A stretch of 40,060 nt of DNA from Deltaproteobacteria bacterium (GTDB lineage: Bacteria; Myxococcota_A; Polyangia; Haliangiales; Haliangiaceae), in NCBI GenBank assembly GCA_013812655.1, contig JACCTC010000137.1, positions 1 through 40,060 on the forward strand, given 5' to 3'. This document shows, in pieces, positions 7,500 to 16,599 of the stretch. Both the position numbers and the translations under genes were made by a program. The stretch's first letter is position 1; the number at the start of each line of letters is the position of its first letter. Under the pieces are notes generated by a model. It had not been told where the DNA came from. It worked only from the letters and a program-made list of their open reading frames with translations, and did no database searches.

Positions 7500-10168
7500 C
7501 AGTTCCCCCGGATGCCGAGCGTCGGCAGGAACGGGAAGCTCGTGATCGGCGCGGACTCGCGGAACCGGTAATCGTACTCGATCGCCTCGACGTTCTTGAA
7601 GTTCGCGACGTTGATGATGTCGAGGTAGGCGCCGAGGCTCCACGTGTTGAACAGCCAGACCTTCTCGGCGCGCACGTCGATCTGCTTGAACGTCGGCACG
7701 CGCGCCGAGCGAAACGGCCCGCGCACCGCATCGTAGTTGCCGGTGTCCGCGTCGTACGTCGAGCCGATCACGGGCGTCTGGGGGCGACCGCTCGCGAGCT
7801 GGAAGCGGATGCCGAGCTCGTAGCCCTTCCCGGGCTTGTAGCTGGCGACGGCGTTCAGCACATGCGGCTGGTCGAAGCCGGTCGGGATCCACTCGCTGTC
7901 GGGATGCTGCTTCTGCTTCGACTTGCTGAACGTGTACGAGAGCCAGCCGAACGCGCGCTCGCTGATCTCGCGCTTGATCATCATCTCGAAGCCGTACGAG
8001 TTGCGCTTGCCCTCGTTGCGGAAGTTGACGAACTGAAACGTGCCGTCGTCGGTGTCCTCGAGCTCGTTGCCGACGAACACGACGAGATCGTGGCGCTCCG
8101 CGAAGTAGATCTCGCTGTCGATCGACCACAGCCGGCTCGGCTTCCACTCGTAGCCGACGCCGACGTGCGTCGCGTGCTCGATGCCGATGTTCGAATTACC
8201 GAACCGGCTGTCGACGGCCTCGGGCTGCGGTGGCTGGCTGAAAGAGCCGAGGTACGCCTTCGCGGTCAGCGTCTTCGAGAGCCGGTAGCGCGCGACCAGC
8301 CGTGGATCGAGCGAGAACCGGTCCTGGCCCTCGATCAGATAGGTGTCGAGCCGCAGCGTCGGGATCAGCTTGAGCCGCTTCGTGATGTCGATCCCGAGAT
8401 CGGTGTAGAAGGCGAGGCCGAGCGTCGAGGCGCCGCGAAACACCTGCGACGGCGGGATGTCGACGCCCGACGACTCGATCAGGTTGTCGTCGACGGGAAC
8501 CAGCGCATCGTAGCGAGTCGCGCGGGACAGCACGTCGATGCCGCTGTCGAGCGTGAACCGCTTGCTGAGCCGTCCCCACGCGCGCAGCCGGTACGACAGC
8601 GTCGTGTTGACGATGCCGACCGACGTGAACGGCCCGGTTGCCTCGGCTTGTGCCCCGGAGAACGTCAGGCTGTCGCGGCCGAACGCCGGCGAGATCGACA
8701 GCTTGAGATCGCCGCCGAGCGAGCGCGCGTAGGTACCGATGATCCGGAAGAACTTCACGGCCGTATTCAGATCTGTCGACACCTGCGCGTCGGAGTCCTG
8801 ATCGAGCACGTGCAGCGTGTCGGACGAGCCGATCGCGAACAGGCTGAGCCGGCCGTCCTCCTTCAGGTCGTAGTCGAGGCGGCCCGCGTAGTCGTAGTAG
8901 ATCGGCGTGACGATCCGCTGCGCGCCGGGGCCCGGATCGGGCAGCACGAACCCGAGGAACGCATCGATGTACGAGCGGCGGCCCGCGAACGCGAACGACA
9001 GGTTCTTCGCCACCGGTGTGCGGACGTAAACGCCGGTGTCGAGGAAGTCGACCTTCGCCGAACCGTGGAAGCCATCGCCCTTGGTCGGCCGCAGCTCGAG
9101 CGCGACCGCGCCGCCGTGCTTGCGCCCGAACCGACCCGGGAAGCCGCCGGGATACAGATCGATCGACTCGAGCATCTCGGCGTTGAAGATCGAGGGACCG
9201 CCGAGGAAGTGGAACAGCGACGGCACCTCGTGGCCGTCGACGTAGATCCCGGTGTCGTCGGGGTTCGAGCCGCGGACGAGCAAGAGGCCAAGCCCGAACG
9301 GCGCGCGGTTGATGCCCGGCAGCGTCTGGATCACGCGGATCGGATCGCCGAACGTGCCGGGCACGCTCGTCAGCTGCTGGCGCTGCAGCGTGCGGCGCGT
9401 GACCTCGAGGACCTCGCGCTCGCCCTCGATCACGGTCTCGTACGGATTGCCGCCCTTCGGCCGCATCCACAGTCGGACCTCGACGGACTCGCGCTTCGCG
9501 AACTCGATCGGCCGCGCGAGCCGATCGAACTTCGGATCGATCGCGAGGACCTGGTATTTGCCCGGCGAGATGCCGTGGAAGTAGAACGAGCCGTCCTCGC
9601 CGGTGACGACATCGAGTCCGAGCTCGGCGATCGAGACGATCACGCCGGCGAGCTTGCGCCGCGTCCCGCGCTCGACGACCTCGCCCTGCAGCGTGACCGG
9701 GAGATCCATGTTGCCGGCGTGATTCGGCGGACCGGTGCGAAGCTTCGGCGGCGGCGGCATCGGCGGCGGGTCGGGCTCGACTTGCTGCTCGATCACGAAG
9801 TTGATCGAGGTCTCGACGGTGATCGGTGCCGGCTTGCCGTCGATCTCGGCGGGCTCGAAGATGTACTGCATCGCCGCGGCGACCGCGGCCTCGTCGAAGC
9901 CATCGCCGATCTTGTCGACGACCTCGACCTTGGTGACGATGCCCGTCACGTCGATCGAGATCCGGACCTTGACCTTCGCGGTCTTGCCCGCTGCGAGCGC
10001 AGCCGGCGGGTAGTCCGGCGCGACCGCCTGCAAGAGCTTCGGCGACCTCGTCAGCTTGCCGGCGGGCGGCGCTGGGGGAGGCGTCGGCGCGCTCGGATCT
10101 GGCTGCGCATCAGCGCGGCTCCCGAGCGCGAGCGCGATCCAGATGATCGCGATGTACAGCCACCGCAT
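7496..10168 (-). CDS. TonB-dependent outer-membrane receptor with N-terminal TonB C-terminal-like domain
   Basis: The protein has 890 residues, counted from ATG 10168 (an in-frame TTG lies 9 bp upstream). A signal peptide ends near SRADAQ. Residues about 35-135 resemble the TonB C-terminal domain (APDYPPAALAAGKTAKVKVR, then AAMQYIFEPAEIDGKPAP). A Pro-rich linker (PDPPPMPPPPK) leads to a carboxypeptidase-regulatory-like domain (GVIVSIAELGLDVVTGEDGS). The plug follows (GINRAPFGLGLLLVRGSNPD, GIYVDGHEVPSLFHFLGGPS), then a roughly 500-residue beta-barrel ending in an aromatic residue (LGIRGNW). Receptors import large or scarce ligands using energy passed on by TonB. Carrying a TonB-like domain on the receptor itself is unusual. 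The gene heads a coupled unit with two lipoproteins. Confidence 0.9.
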   Translation of the reverse strand: MRWLYIAIIWIALALGSRADAQPDPSAPTPPPAPPAGKLTRSPKLLQAVAPDYPPAALAAGKTAKVKVRISIDVTGIVTKVEVVDKIGDGFDEAAVAAAMQYIFEPAEIDGKPAPITVETSINFVIEQQVEPDPPPMPPPPKLRTGPPNHAGNMDLPVTLQGEVVERGTRRKLAGVIVSIAELGLDVVTGEDGSFYFHGISPGKYQVLAIDPKFDRLARPIEFAKRESVEVRLWMRPKGGNPYETVIEGEREVLEVTRRTLQRQQLTSVPGTFGDPIRVIQTLPGINRAPFGLGLLLVRGSNPDDTGIYVDGHEVPSLFHFLGGPSIFNAEMLESIDLYPGGFPGRFGRKHGGAVALELRPTKGDGFHGSAKVDFLDTGVYVRTPVAKNLSFAFAGRRSYIDAFLGFVLPDPGPGAQRIVTPIYYDYAGRLDYDLKEDGRLSLFAIGSSDTLHVLDQDSDAQVSTDLNTAVKFFRIIGTYARSLGGDLKLSISPAFGRDSLTFSGAQAEATGPFTSVGIVNTTLSYRLRAWGRLSKRFTLDSGIDVLSRATRYDALVPVDDNLIESSGVDIPPSQVFRGASTLGLAFYTDLGIDITKRLKLIPTLRLDTYLIEGQDRFSLDPRLVARYRLSKTLTAKAYLGSFSQPPQPEAVDSRFGNSNIGIEHATHVGVGYEWKPSRLWSIDSEIYFAERHDLVVFVGNELEDTDDGTFQFVNFRNEGKRNSYGFEMMIKREISERAFGWLSYTFSKSKQKQHPDSEWIPTGFDQPHVLNAVASYKPGKGYELGIRFQLASGRPQTPVIGSTYDADTGNYDAVRGPFRSARVPTFKQIDVRAEKVWLFNTWSLGAYLDIINVANFKNVEAIEYDYRFRESAPITSFPFLPTLGIRGNW

Positions 10169-10237
10169 GGGCCGCAAGCGTAGCGCAGCTCGCCGGCTGG
10201 CAAGGCCGGTGCGGGCCGTGGATCGTCGGCTCCGGAA

Positions 10238-10269
10238 GGATCGAAGGATCGACGGATCGACGGATCGAC
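10238..10269. repeat. 8-bp tandem repeat, four units
   Basis: Four units of GGATCGA followed by A or C run head to tail in the gap between the HEAT-repeat gene and the TonB receptor gene, just before the HEAT gene's stop. The unit contains GATC and may vary in number by slippage. No protein is encoded here. Confidence 0.8.
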
Positions 10270-10274
10270 GGACG

Positions 10275-11216
10275 TCAGCTCTGCGAGCGGTCGCGGAGCT
10301 GGAGCAGCAGCTTGTCGTAGAGGCCGCGCATCGCGCCTTCGAGCGCCTCGCGACGAAGGTTCGGCAGGTACTTCGGATTGAACGTCTTGCGCGAGACCTG
10401 GACCTTGGCGCCGCCCGACACGAACGACAGCATCTTCCCGGTCGAGTCCGAGATCGCGAACCGCAGCTGCGCGTCGATCTCGACCATCGTGCTGGTCGTC
10501 ACGACATCGAGCTTGGTGACCGAGAGATCGAGGTGCCGCTCGTCGAGCGACAGCTTCTTGGCATCCGCCGCGACGGTGGTGACGACCGGGTTCGCCCGGA
10601 AGCGCTCCATCAGGAAGTTGCGCAGGATCTCGGCGTTGACCTGCCGGGTCGTCTTGTCGGCCTTGCCCGGCGAGTCATCGGCCGACGAGTTGATGACGAG
10701 ATAGAGCTCGGTCTGATTCTCGAGGGCGCGGGGCTGGTTACCGAATCCCGCGCGGTTTGCCTTGCGTGCGGCCTTCGTCGGCTTCGCGGGCGCCACGCCA
10801 ACATTGACCGGCCACGGATCGGGCAGCTGATTCGCCTTCGCCACGAGGATCGCGGCCTCGCGCGCGCTGCCACGGACCAGCTCGTCCATGTCATCGGTCG
10901 CGACCGTCTTGAGCAGCGGCAGCGCGGCCTTGTGCCCGAGCTTGCCGAGCGCGGCGGCGGCGACCATCCGGACCTGCGCGCTGGGATCGGTGAGCGCGGT
11001 GACGAGCGGCTTCATCGCGCGCTTGTCGCCGAGGCGTCCGAGCGAGGCAACGGCGGCGAGCCTCGCCTTGTCGTTGGAGCTCGACGACAGCATCTTCGTC
11101 AGCTCGGCGACTCGATCGTTTGCGGACGCGACATCGCCATGCGTGAGCGATCCGGCGACGATCGCGACGCCGATCCACCGGAGCAGCGTGCGACGGAGTG
11201 ACTGCCTCACTTGCAT
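10275..11216 (-). CDS. Exported HEAT-repeat protein
   Basis: The protein has 313 residues. The start at 11216 was chosen for a good AAGGG ribosome-binding site 7 bases upstream and for the signal peptide (LLRWIGVAIVAGSLTHGDVASA). Residues about 35-125 contain two to three HEAT/Armadillo-type repeats: LAAVASLGRLGDKRAMKPLV and VRMVAAAALGKLGHKAALPL. The C-terminal 170 residues form an unassigned domain, partly beta (HLDLSVTKLDVVTTSTMVEI). HEAT arrays bind proteins. The gene is co-directional with the TonB receptor unit downstream (107-bp gap), so a shared transcript is possible. Confidence 0.85.
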   Translation of the reverse strand: MQVRQSLRRTLLRWIGVAIVAGSLTHGDVASANDRVAELTKMLSSSSNDKARLAAVASLGRLGDKRAMKPLVTALTDPSAQVRMVAAAALGKLGHKAALPLLKTVATDDMDELVRGSAREAAILVAKANQLPDPWPVNVGVAPAKPTKAARKANRAGFGNQPRALENQTELYLVINSSADDSPGKADKTTRQVNAEILRNFLMERFRANPVVTTVAADAKKLSLDERHLDLSVTKLDVVTTSTMVEIDAQLRFAISDSTGKMLSFVSGGAKVQVSRKTFNPKYLPNLRREALEGAMRGLYDKLLLQLRDRSQS

Positions 11217-11300
11217 CAACGCCCTTCGATTAAGCGCTTTGCCAGCGAGCGAAGTCAATGTTTTCGAGCCGCACGTTTCGCGCCGTGCCGTGCGCCGTGT

Positions 11301-12164
11301 ATGTTGAAGTCAGTGGCGATCTCCGACGGTCAATTCCGCTTGGGTGTGATCGCAGGCGGCATCGGGCTGGCTCTGGTCATCAGCTCGTTCCGGTTCTGCG
11401 GAAGTCTGTCCTTACCACCCAAGCCACCGCCGCCGACCGAGGCGCATGGCACGTCGACCCAGCTGCTCACGAAGTCGCAGGCTTCGCCGGCGGTCTATCA
11501 AGATTTTCTGGCAAAGGATGCCGGCGTTGCCGGCGTGTCCGCGCCAACGATCGACGCGATGTCGCGCAAGCTCTCGTTTCGCACCGATGACGTTCGCCAT
11601 GTGCTCGAGGTGGGAGAACCTCCGATCGAAGTCGCCGGCCTGCGGCTCGCTGCAGTGCGCGCGAATGACACGATCGCGCTCGAGATCCAGAACATGACGA
11701 AGGCCGACCTCGGTTACTTCATCCAGACCACGCCGACGCCGAACATCAGTGGATGCCAGGCAGCGCGGCCGCTGCCGCTGGATGTCATGGTGATCGGCAA
11801 GGGCGAGAAGCTGACGCGCGTCGAGTGCGTGTGGCGATCTGGCATGGCGATCGCGGTGACCAAGGTCGAGACCGTCGAGGTCTCGCCGCTCTCCGCTTAC
11901 TACTTGCGGCAGGTTCCGCCGACCGTGCTGGGCCTCGAAGACCGAGTCACCCGAGGGCACGTCGCACCCAAAACCAACGAGCCATGTGCCGCGATCGTGA
12001 GCCAGGCGGTTCGAACTGGCCTCGAAAGCGGAGAAATCAGCTGGCGAGATCTCGCCGACTTCTATGCCCGACATCGCTGCCAGACCTACAACTTTCCGTT
12101 GGGATACCGAGCGTTTACGCAAAACAGTCAGCGACCGCTGCCCGCAGTCGTTTCGGGCATGTGA
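11301..12164 (+). CDS. Unknown protein with one N-terminal membrane segment
   Basis: The protein has 287 residues. Residues about 10-33 (FRLGVIAGGIGLALVISSF) form one membrane anchor, followed by a Pro-rich linker (LPPKPPPPTE) and a periplasmic domain of about 230 residues with several Cys (near ISGCQ, VECVW, PCAAI, RCQTY) that could form disulfides. No family is recognised. The ATG at 11301 was chosen because it precedes the anchor. Base composition is slightly less GC-rich than its neighbours. It is divergent from the HEAT-repeat gene, with 84 bp between the starts. Confidence 0.7.
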   Translation: MLKSVAISDGQFRLGVIAGGIGLALVISSFRFCGSLSLPPKPPPPTEAHGTSTQLLTKSQASPAVYQDFLAKDAGVAGVSAPTIDAMSRKLSFRTDDVRHVLEVGEPPIEVAGLRLAAVRANDTIALEIQNMTKADLGYFIQTTPTPNISGCQAARPLPLDVMVIGKGEKLTRVECVWRSGMAIAVTKVETVEVSPLSAYYLRQVPPTVLGLEDRVTRGHVAPKTNEPCAAIVSQAVRTGLESGEISWRDLADFYARHRCQTYNFPLGYRAFTQNSQRPLPAVVSGM

Positions 12165-12191
12165 CTCATTTCGCGGCGTTATGCTTGCTAT

Positions 12192-12222
12192 TTGGATCCC
12201 ACACCCCTAGCCTAGCTATACA
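12192..12222 (+). promoter_or_regulatory. Weak candidate sigma-70-type promoter for the IHF/HU gene
   Basis: TTGGAT (12192-12197) and TATACA (12217-12222) are separated by 19 bp in an AT-rich stretch directly upstream of the IHF/HU gene. The spacer is longer than the ideal 17 bp, so this is a low-confidence call. Confidence 0.3.
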
Positions 12223-12238
12223 TTACGCGGAGTTACGG

Positions 12239-12598
12239 GTGACCAAGTCCGAGCTCATCGAGAAAATCTCCGAGACGTTGAAGCTGCCGGCTGGTAAGGC
12301 GGAGGCGATCGTCAACACGATCTTCGACTCCATGGTGAAGGCATTAGAACGCGGGGAAGGCATCGAGATCCGCGGCTTTGGTAGCTTCACCGTACGCAAG
12401 TACAAGGCGTACGAAGGTCGGAACCCACGAACCGGCGAGACGGTGCACGTCGCCGAGAAGCGTTTGCCTTTCTTCAAGGTCGGCAAAGACTTGCGAGAGC
12501 GTGTCAACGCCGGGCTCGGAACGCCGCTGCCGGCGGATCGTCCCGATGAAGCGGATGACACCGACCCGAACGAGCCCGACTACGACGACGAAGAGTAA
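12239..12598 (+). CDS. Integration host factor/HU-family DNA-bending protein with acidic tail
   Basis: The protein has 119 residues. It begins VTKSELIEKIS like IHF-beta and contains the core IEIRGFGSFTVRKYKAYEGR and the DNA-intercalating arm GRNPRTGETVHV, then FFKVGKDLRERVN. After the roughly 95-residue fold there is an extra Asp/Glu-rich tail (DEADDTDPNEPDYDDEE). The GTG at 12239 is preceded by GGAG with 6-bp spacing, which decides the start. These proteins bend DNA and, among other roles, help enhancer-bound activators reach sigma-54 polymerase. Sigma-54-type promoters occur elsewhere in this window. Confidence 0.93.
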   Translation: MTKSELIEKISETLKLPAGKAEAIVNTIFDSMVKALERGEGIEIRGFGSFTVRKYKAYEGRNPRTGETVHVAEKRLPFFKVGKDLRERVNAGLGTPLPADRPDEADDTDPNEPDYDDEE

Positions 12599-12659
12599 CG
12601 CTTCGGTTTCAGTTCGTCGGCGTCGACGATTGGCTACTGCTCGGGATTGTTTGGGATTA

Positions 12660-12674
12660 GGAGCGCGCCGCTCC
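12660..12674. terminator. Short GC hairpin between convergent genes
   Basis: GGAGCG-CGC-CGCTCC forms a 6-bp stem between the IHF/HU gene and the convergent acetyltransferase remnant. No T-tract follows on either side, so termination is only possible, not shown. Confidence 0.3.
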
Positions 12675-12675
12675 G

Positions 12676-13138
12676 CTAGAGGACGCGCACGTAACCGCGA
12701 GAGCAACGTGCGCCGCGGATCTGCGCGTCGTCACGGACGAATCCGTGGGCCTCGTAGAACGCGATCGCGTGACATCTGTTCGATCGTATCGAGCACGATG
12801 TGGGTGGCCCCTCGCGAGCGCGCGAAGTCGACTGCGAGCTCGAGGAAGCGAGTGCCGAGGCCAAGGCCGCGCGATGCGGGTTGGAGGTACATCTTGCGCA
12901 GCTCGTAGATAGTCGGCGCGACAGGCGCGATGCCACAGGTCCCGAGGAGCTCGCCATCGCGTCGCGCGATCCAGAACACGCCGCCCTTGGTCCCGTACGA
13001 GGCCGGAAGATGCCGCAACTCCTCGTCGGTGGCGGCGCCTTTACCGAACTCGAGGCCGAACTCGGCGAGCACGCTGGTGACGAGGCGGAGGACCTCGGGA
13101 ACATCGTCGGGAGCGACCAGCCGGATTTCTATCGTCAT
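12676..13138 (-). pseudogene. GNAT-family N-acetyltransferase, frameshifted
   Basis: The start at 13138 (MTIEIRLVAPDD) opens a normal GNAT domain with the acetyl-CoA loop RGLGLG (residues 93-98) and the strand ATHIVLDTIEQM. Directly after that Met the frame runs into unrelated residues and stops at 12731. The expected end (HAIAFYEAHGF, then RGYVRVL) continues in another frame to a TAG at 12676. Removing the single base at 12772 restores one unbroken protein of about 153 residues. Either the gene is inactivated or the base is a sequence error. The function would be acetyl transfer to a small molecule or protein amine; the substrate is unknown. Confidence 0.8.
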
Positions 13139-13147
13139 GTCTCTTGG

Positions 13148-15103
13148 TCAGGCAGGTTCGTTGATCGTCACGCGTCCGGCGACGCCATCGACCGTGACGA
13201 TCATCCCATCACGCAGCAGTGACATGGCATCGCGGCATCCGACAACACACGGGATTCCGAGCTCGCGGGCGAGGGCGGCACCGTGATCGAGCGGACCGCC
13301 GGTCTCGCTCACGATCGCCGCGCAACCCACGACGAACACGGCAAGTGCGGGCGTGATCGCGAGGGTGACCGCGATGTCACCGGAGCCGACCGTGACCGCG
13401 GAGGCGAGCGACGCGAAGCGAACGACCCGACCACTGACCGAGGTTCCGGTGCCCTGGCCATGGAGGACCGGTCCGGAGTCGGCCACTTTCGTCGCGGCCT
13501 CGTTGATGGTGAGAGGCATCGCCCACTTGCGAGCACGGTCAGCGGCGGCGCGCGCAGCGGCGGCGCGGCGATGAGCGTCGTCGCGATCCAGGGTGTCGGC
13601 GGTCATGACCTCGTCGAGCGGGAGCCAGTAGATATCCGCCTCGTCGATCGCGAGCTGCACCGCGCGACGCTGGAGGGCGGCACGGACCATGGCCTGCGCC
13701 CGCGCGAACCACGCGTCGTCGCGCTCGGCGAGATCGGCAGCAGCACGTGCGAGCTGGGCCGCCGCATCTACCGGCTCCGGCGCGGCGCGCGGCGGGGTGA
13801 TCGAGCGAGCACGCGCGATCGCGTCGCGGATCAGCGCCGGCTGCTCGCCGAACGTCGGTACCGCGACGTCCCAGGCCACCGACCGTAGCCCGAGCTTGGC
13901 GATTGCCGCCTCGGCATCGAGCTCGTCGCGCGCGGCGGCGAAGATCGTCGCCTCGACCGCGGATGGCCGCGCACCCGCGAGCTGCTCGGGACGCAGGCCG
14001 GCGCGCGCGGCGGCGATCAGCGGGACGGCCTCGGATGCCCAGCGCTCGTAGAACGCGAGATAGCGCTCGAGTGCGACGTCGAGTGACGGCGCGGCGACGT
14101 CGAGGATGCGCTCGATTGCGGTCTCGATGACCGCCGCACGCGCCTCGAGATCCGTGCGATCGCGAACCGTGACCGACTGCGGCTCGCCGCGCGGCGCACT
14201 GTAGAGATAGCCGCCGCAGACCCGCAGTGACCACGGCGCGATCGCCGCACGCTCGACGCGCTCGACGAGCCCGACCTGCGCGAGCGACAGCGGATCGGGG
14301 TTGTGCGCGACGTCCCAGGTCCAGCGCCGGCCATCGGCGACCAGCGGCTCGAGGATGATCGGTGGCGGTGGCGTGCGCGACGGCGGGGCTGGGTGCGCGA
14401 TCGGCCGTGCCTGCACGATCCACGGTTCCCCGGTGCGCGTCTCGACGAGCTCGACATCGGCACCATCGATCGCGGCGATCGCGTGCTCGGCCCGCAGCGC
14501 GAGCGCGACCAGCGGATCGACCTCATCGCGGCCGTACGTGCGCACGTGCTCGCCGCGCTGCACCCAGATCTCGCGCCCGCGTGGCTCGCCCGGTGGCCGG
14601 GTGTAGATCGTGATCCGGTCGCCCGCGATGAAGCGCTGGACGATCACGCCGACTGCCAGCGTGCCGGCGCGGCGTCGTGCATAGCTCGCGGCGAGTGGCG
14701 TCAGCGCGCTCGTCCACACCGCGCGGACCGCCGACCACACGCGCCGCAACGGCACGCCGGTCACCGACGAGAACACGCCCGCCGCCGCGCCTGCCACGCC
14801 ATCCTCGAGGGTTGCCGACGAGCGGATCGCGAGCGTGCCGAGCTCGGACGCCCGCCGCGTCACCTCCTCGACCAGCACCGCGGGTGGCAGCTCCTCGATC
14901 GCGATCCGCGATGCCGCCACCTCGAGTGCGTGTCCGAGCGCCGCCGGATCGTCGACGGGCAGCTCGCCGACGACGAACCGAAACGCGCGATCGTCGATCA
15001 CGAAGCCATCCGGCACCGGCAAGCCCGCCGCGATCAGGCGCGCCAGTCCGACGGCCTTGCCGCCGCACGAAGCGTCGCTCTCGGCGAGGGGACGTACCCA
15101 CAT
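13148..15103 (-). CDS. PEP-utilising phosphotransferase (PEP synthase/Rph-like)
   Basis: The protein has 651 residues. The N-terminal ATP-binding part matches PPDK/PEP-synthase: GGKAVGLARLIAAGLPVPDG, then LAIRSSATLEDGVAGAAAG and VELVETRTGEPWIVQARPIA. A middle region of about 250 residues is helical and not recognised. The C-terminal swivelling domain carries the catalytic His: ETGGPLDHGAALARELGIP, His about 607. There is no PEP/pyruvate TIM-barrel after it, so the layout (ATP domain, middle domain, His domain) is like rifampicin phosphotransferase (Rph) or PEP-synthase-like proteins, but shorter than Rph (about 865). The substrate is unknown. It is divergent from the 3D-domain gene with only 25 bp between starts. 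Confidence 0.8.
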   Translation of the reverse strand: MWVRPLAESDASCGGKAVGLARLIAAGLPVPDGFVIDDRAFRFVVGELPVDDPAALGHALEVAASRIAIEELPPAVLVEEVTRRASELGTLAIRSSATLEDGVAGAAAGVFSSVTGVPLRRVWSAVRAVWTSALTPLAASYARRRAGTLAVGVIVQRFIAGDRITIYTRPPGEPRGREIWVQRGEHVRTYGRDEVDPLVALALRAEHAIAAIDGADVELVETRTGEPWIVQARPIAHPAPPSRTPPPPIILEPLVADGRRWTWDVAHNPDPLSLAQVGLVERVERAAIAPWSLRVCGGYLYSAPRGEPQSVTVRDRTDLEARAAVIETAIERILDVAAPSLDVALERYLAFYERWASEAVPLIAAARAGLRPEQLAGARPSAVEATIFAAARDELDAEAAIAKLGLRSVAWDVAVPTFGEQPALIRDAIARARSITPPRAAPEPVDAAAQLARAAADLAERDDAWFARAQAMVRAALQRRAVQLAIDEADIYWLPLDEVMTADTLDRDDAHRRAAAARAAADRARKWAMPLTINEAATKVADSGPVLHGQGTGTSVSGRVVRFASLASAVTVGSGDIAVTLAITPALAVFVVGCAAIVSETGGPLDHGAALARELGIPCVVGCRDAMSLLRDGMIVTVDGVAGRVTINEPA

Positions 15104-15128
15104 GACAGGGTTGTAGTACGATCCAGGC

Positions 15129-15878
<750 letters not shown>

Positions 15879-15895
15879 TCTGTTAGCGTGCTCGC

Positions 15896-16420
15896 TTGCT
15901 CGACGGCCTCTTCGTCACGCCCGCGGTCACCGCGATCATCGAAGCCCTCGGCACCGCCAACGCCGACGGCCGCATTGCCGTCATCGGTGACGCCAAGCTC
16001 GCCACCGCCCTCGGCGCATCTCGCGACGTCATCCCCGTGGCGCTCTCCGCCCGCGCCGCCAAGAAGCTGCCAAACGCGGTCCCGTCGATCGACGCCCTGG
16101 CCGCCACCATCGAGCCCGCCTCGCTCGCCGGCATCGTCGCCACCGACGTCACCACCGACGACGCCTGGCTCGCCACCCTTCGAAGCTACGCAAGCCTCGT
16201 CCGCGACGGTGGCGCCCTCATCTTCGTCGACAAGGGCCACGCACCCGAGGCCTCGCGCCGCGCCCTGTGCGCTGGGCTCACCGAGCTCGAGCAGCGCCAC
16301 GCCGGTCGCACTGTCGTCACGAGCGGCCTCGTCACCCACCTGGGGACGGTCTCCACTAACTCAACTATCGGTGCGCAAGCACCTGTATCGACTGCCCCGG
16401 AGGGGGACGGTCTCCACTAG
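15896..16420 (+). CDS. Small Rossmann-like protein, C-terminus replaced by repeat DNA
   Basis: The frame begins at a TTG, 17 bp after the 3D-domain gene. About 148 residues have alternating strands and helices (GRIAVIGDAKLATALG, IVATDVTTDDAW, YASLVRDGGALIFVD) reminiscent of a degenerate class I methyltransferase fold, but no SAM-binding signature is certain. From 16342 on, the last 26 residues (GTVSTNSTIG onward) and the stop codon are encoded by the dispersed repeat. The original gene probably ended near or just past SGLVTHL. It is likely co-transcribed with the 3D-domain gene. Confidence 0.55.
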   Translation: MLDGLFVTPAVTAIIEALGTANADGRIAVIGDAKLATALGASRDVIPVALSARAAKKLPNAVPSIDALAATIEPASLAGIVATDVTTDDAWLATLRSYASLVRDGGALIFVDKGHAPEASRRALCAGLTELEQRHAGRTVVTSGLVTHLGTVSTNSTIGAQAPVSTAPEGDGLH

Positions 16421-16429
16421 CTCAACTTA
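16342..16429 (+). repeat. Doublet of dispersed palindromic repeat, direct orientation
   Basis: Copies of GGGGACGGTCTCCACT begin at 16342 and 16403, again exactly 61 bp apart. Each is followed by a TCAACT block and then differing sequence; in the first copy GGTGC-GCAA-GCACC can form a small hairpin. The doublet lies inside the end of the preceding reading frame and supplies its stop. Confidence 0.85.
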
Positions 16430-16482
16430 CAACGCTCGATGTGCGTTGCGTGGTCGAGCATGTGAGTCCATTTCGGCTCTCG

Positions 16483-16599
16483 CTCAACGATGCGCGCGAG
16501 GTGCGCGATCGAAAGTTGAGAAAGTGGAGACCGTCCCCGTTCGCCTCAACTTGTTCGCCGAGTTAGCGATCGAAAGTTGAGTAAGTGGAGACCGTCCCC
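16483..16599 (-). repeat. Doublet of dispersed palindromic repeat, inverted orientation
   Basis: Read on the minus strand, cores begin at 16599 and 16538, exactly 61 bp apart. In each unit CTCAAC and GTTGAG arms pair (8-bp arms 16545-16552 with 16574-16581; 6-bp arms 16483-16488 with 16515-16520). This doublet faces the one at 16342, so the whole 16342-16599 segment is a 258-bp inverted structure resembling a MITE or paired REP. The outer G completes the penicillin-binding protein's TAG stop. Confidence 0.85.

Noticed and set aside
10175-10177. TTG start for the TonB receptor
   Set aside because: The ATG 9 bp downstream gives a normal signal peptide and needs no rare start.
16342-16599. CRISPR-like array (26-bp core plus 35-bp variable parts at fixed 61-bp period)
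   Set aside because: Only two units per cluster, one cluster inverted, variable parts contain their own palindromes, and no cas genes are present. A REP/MITE-type element fits better.
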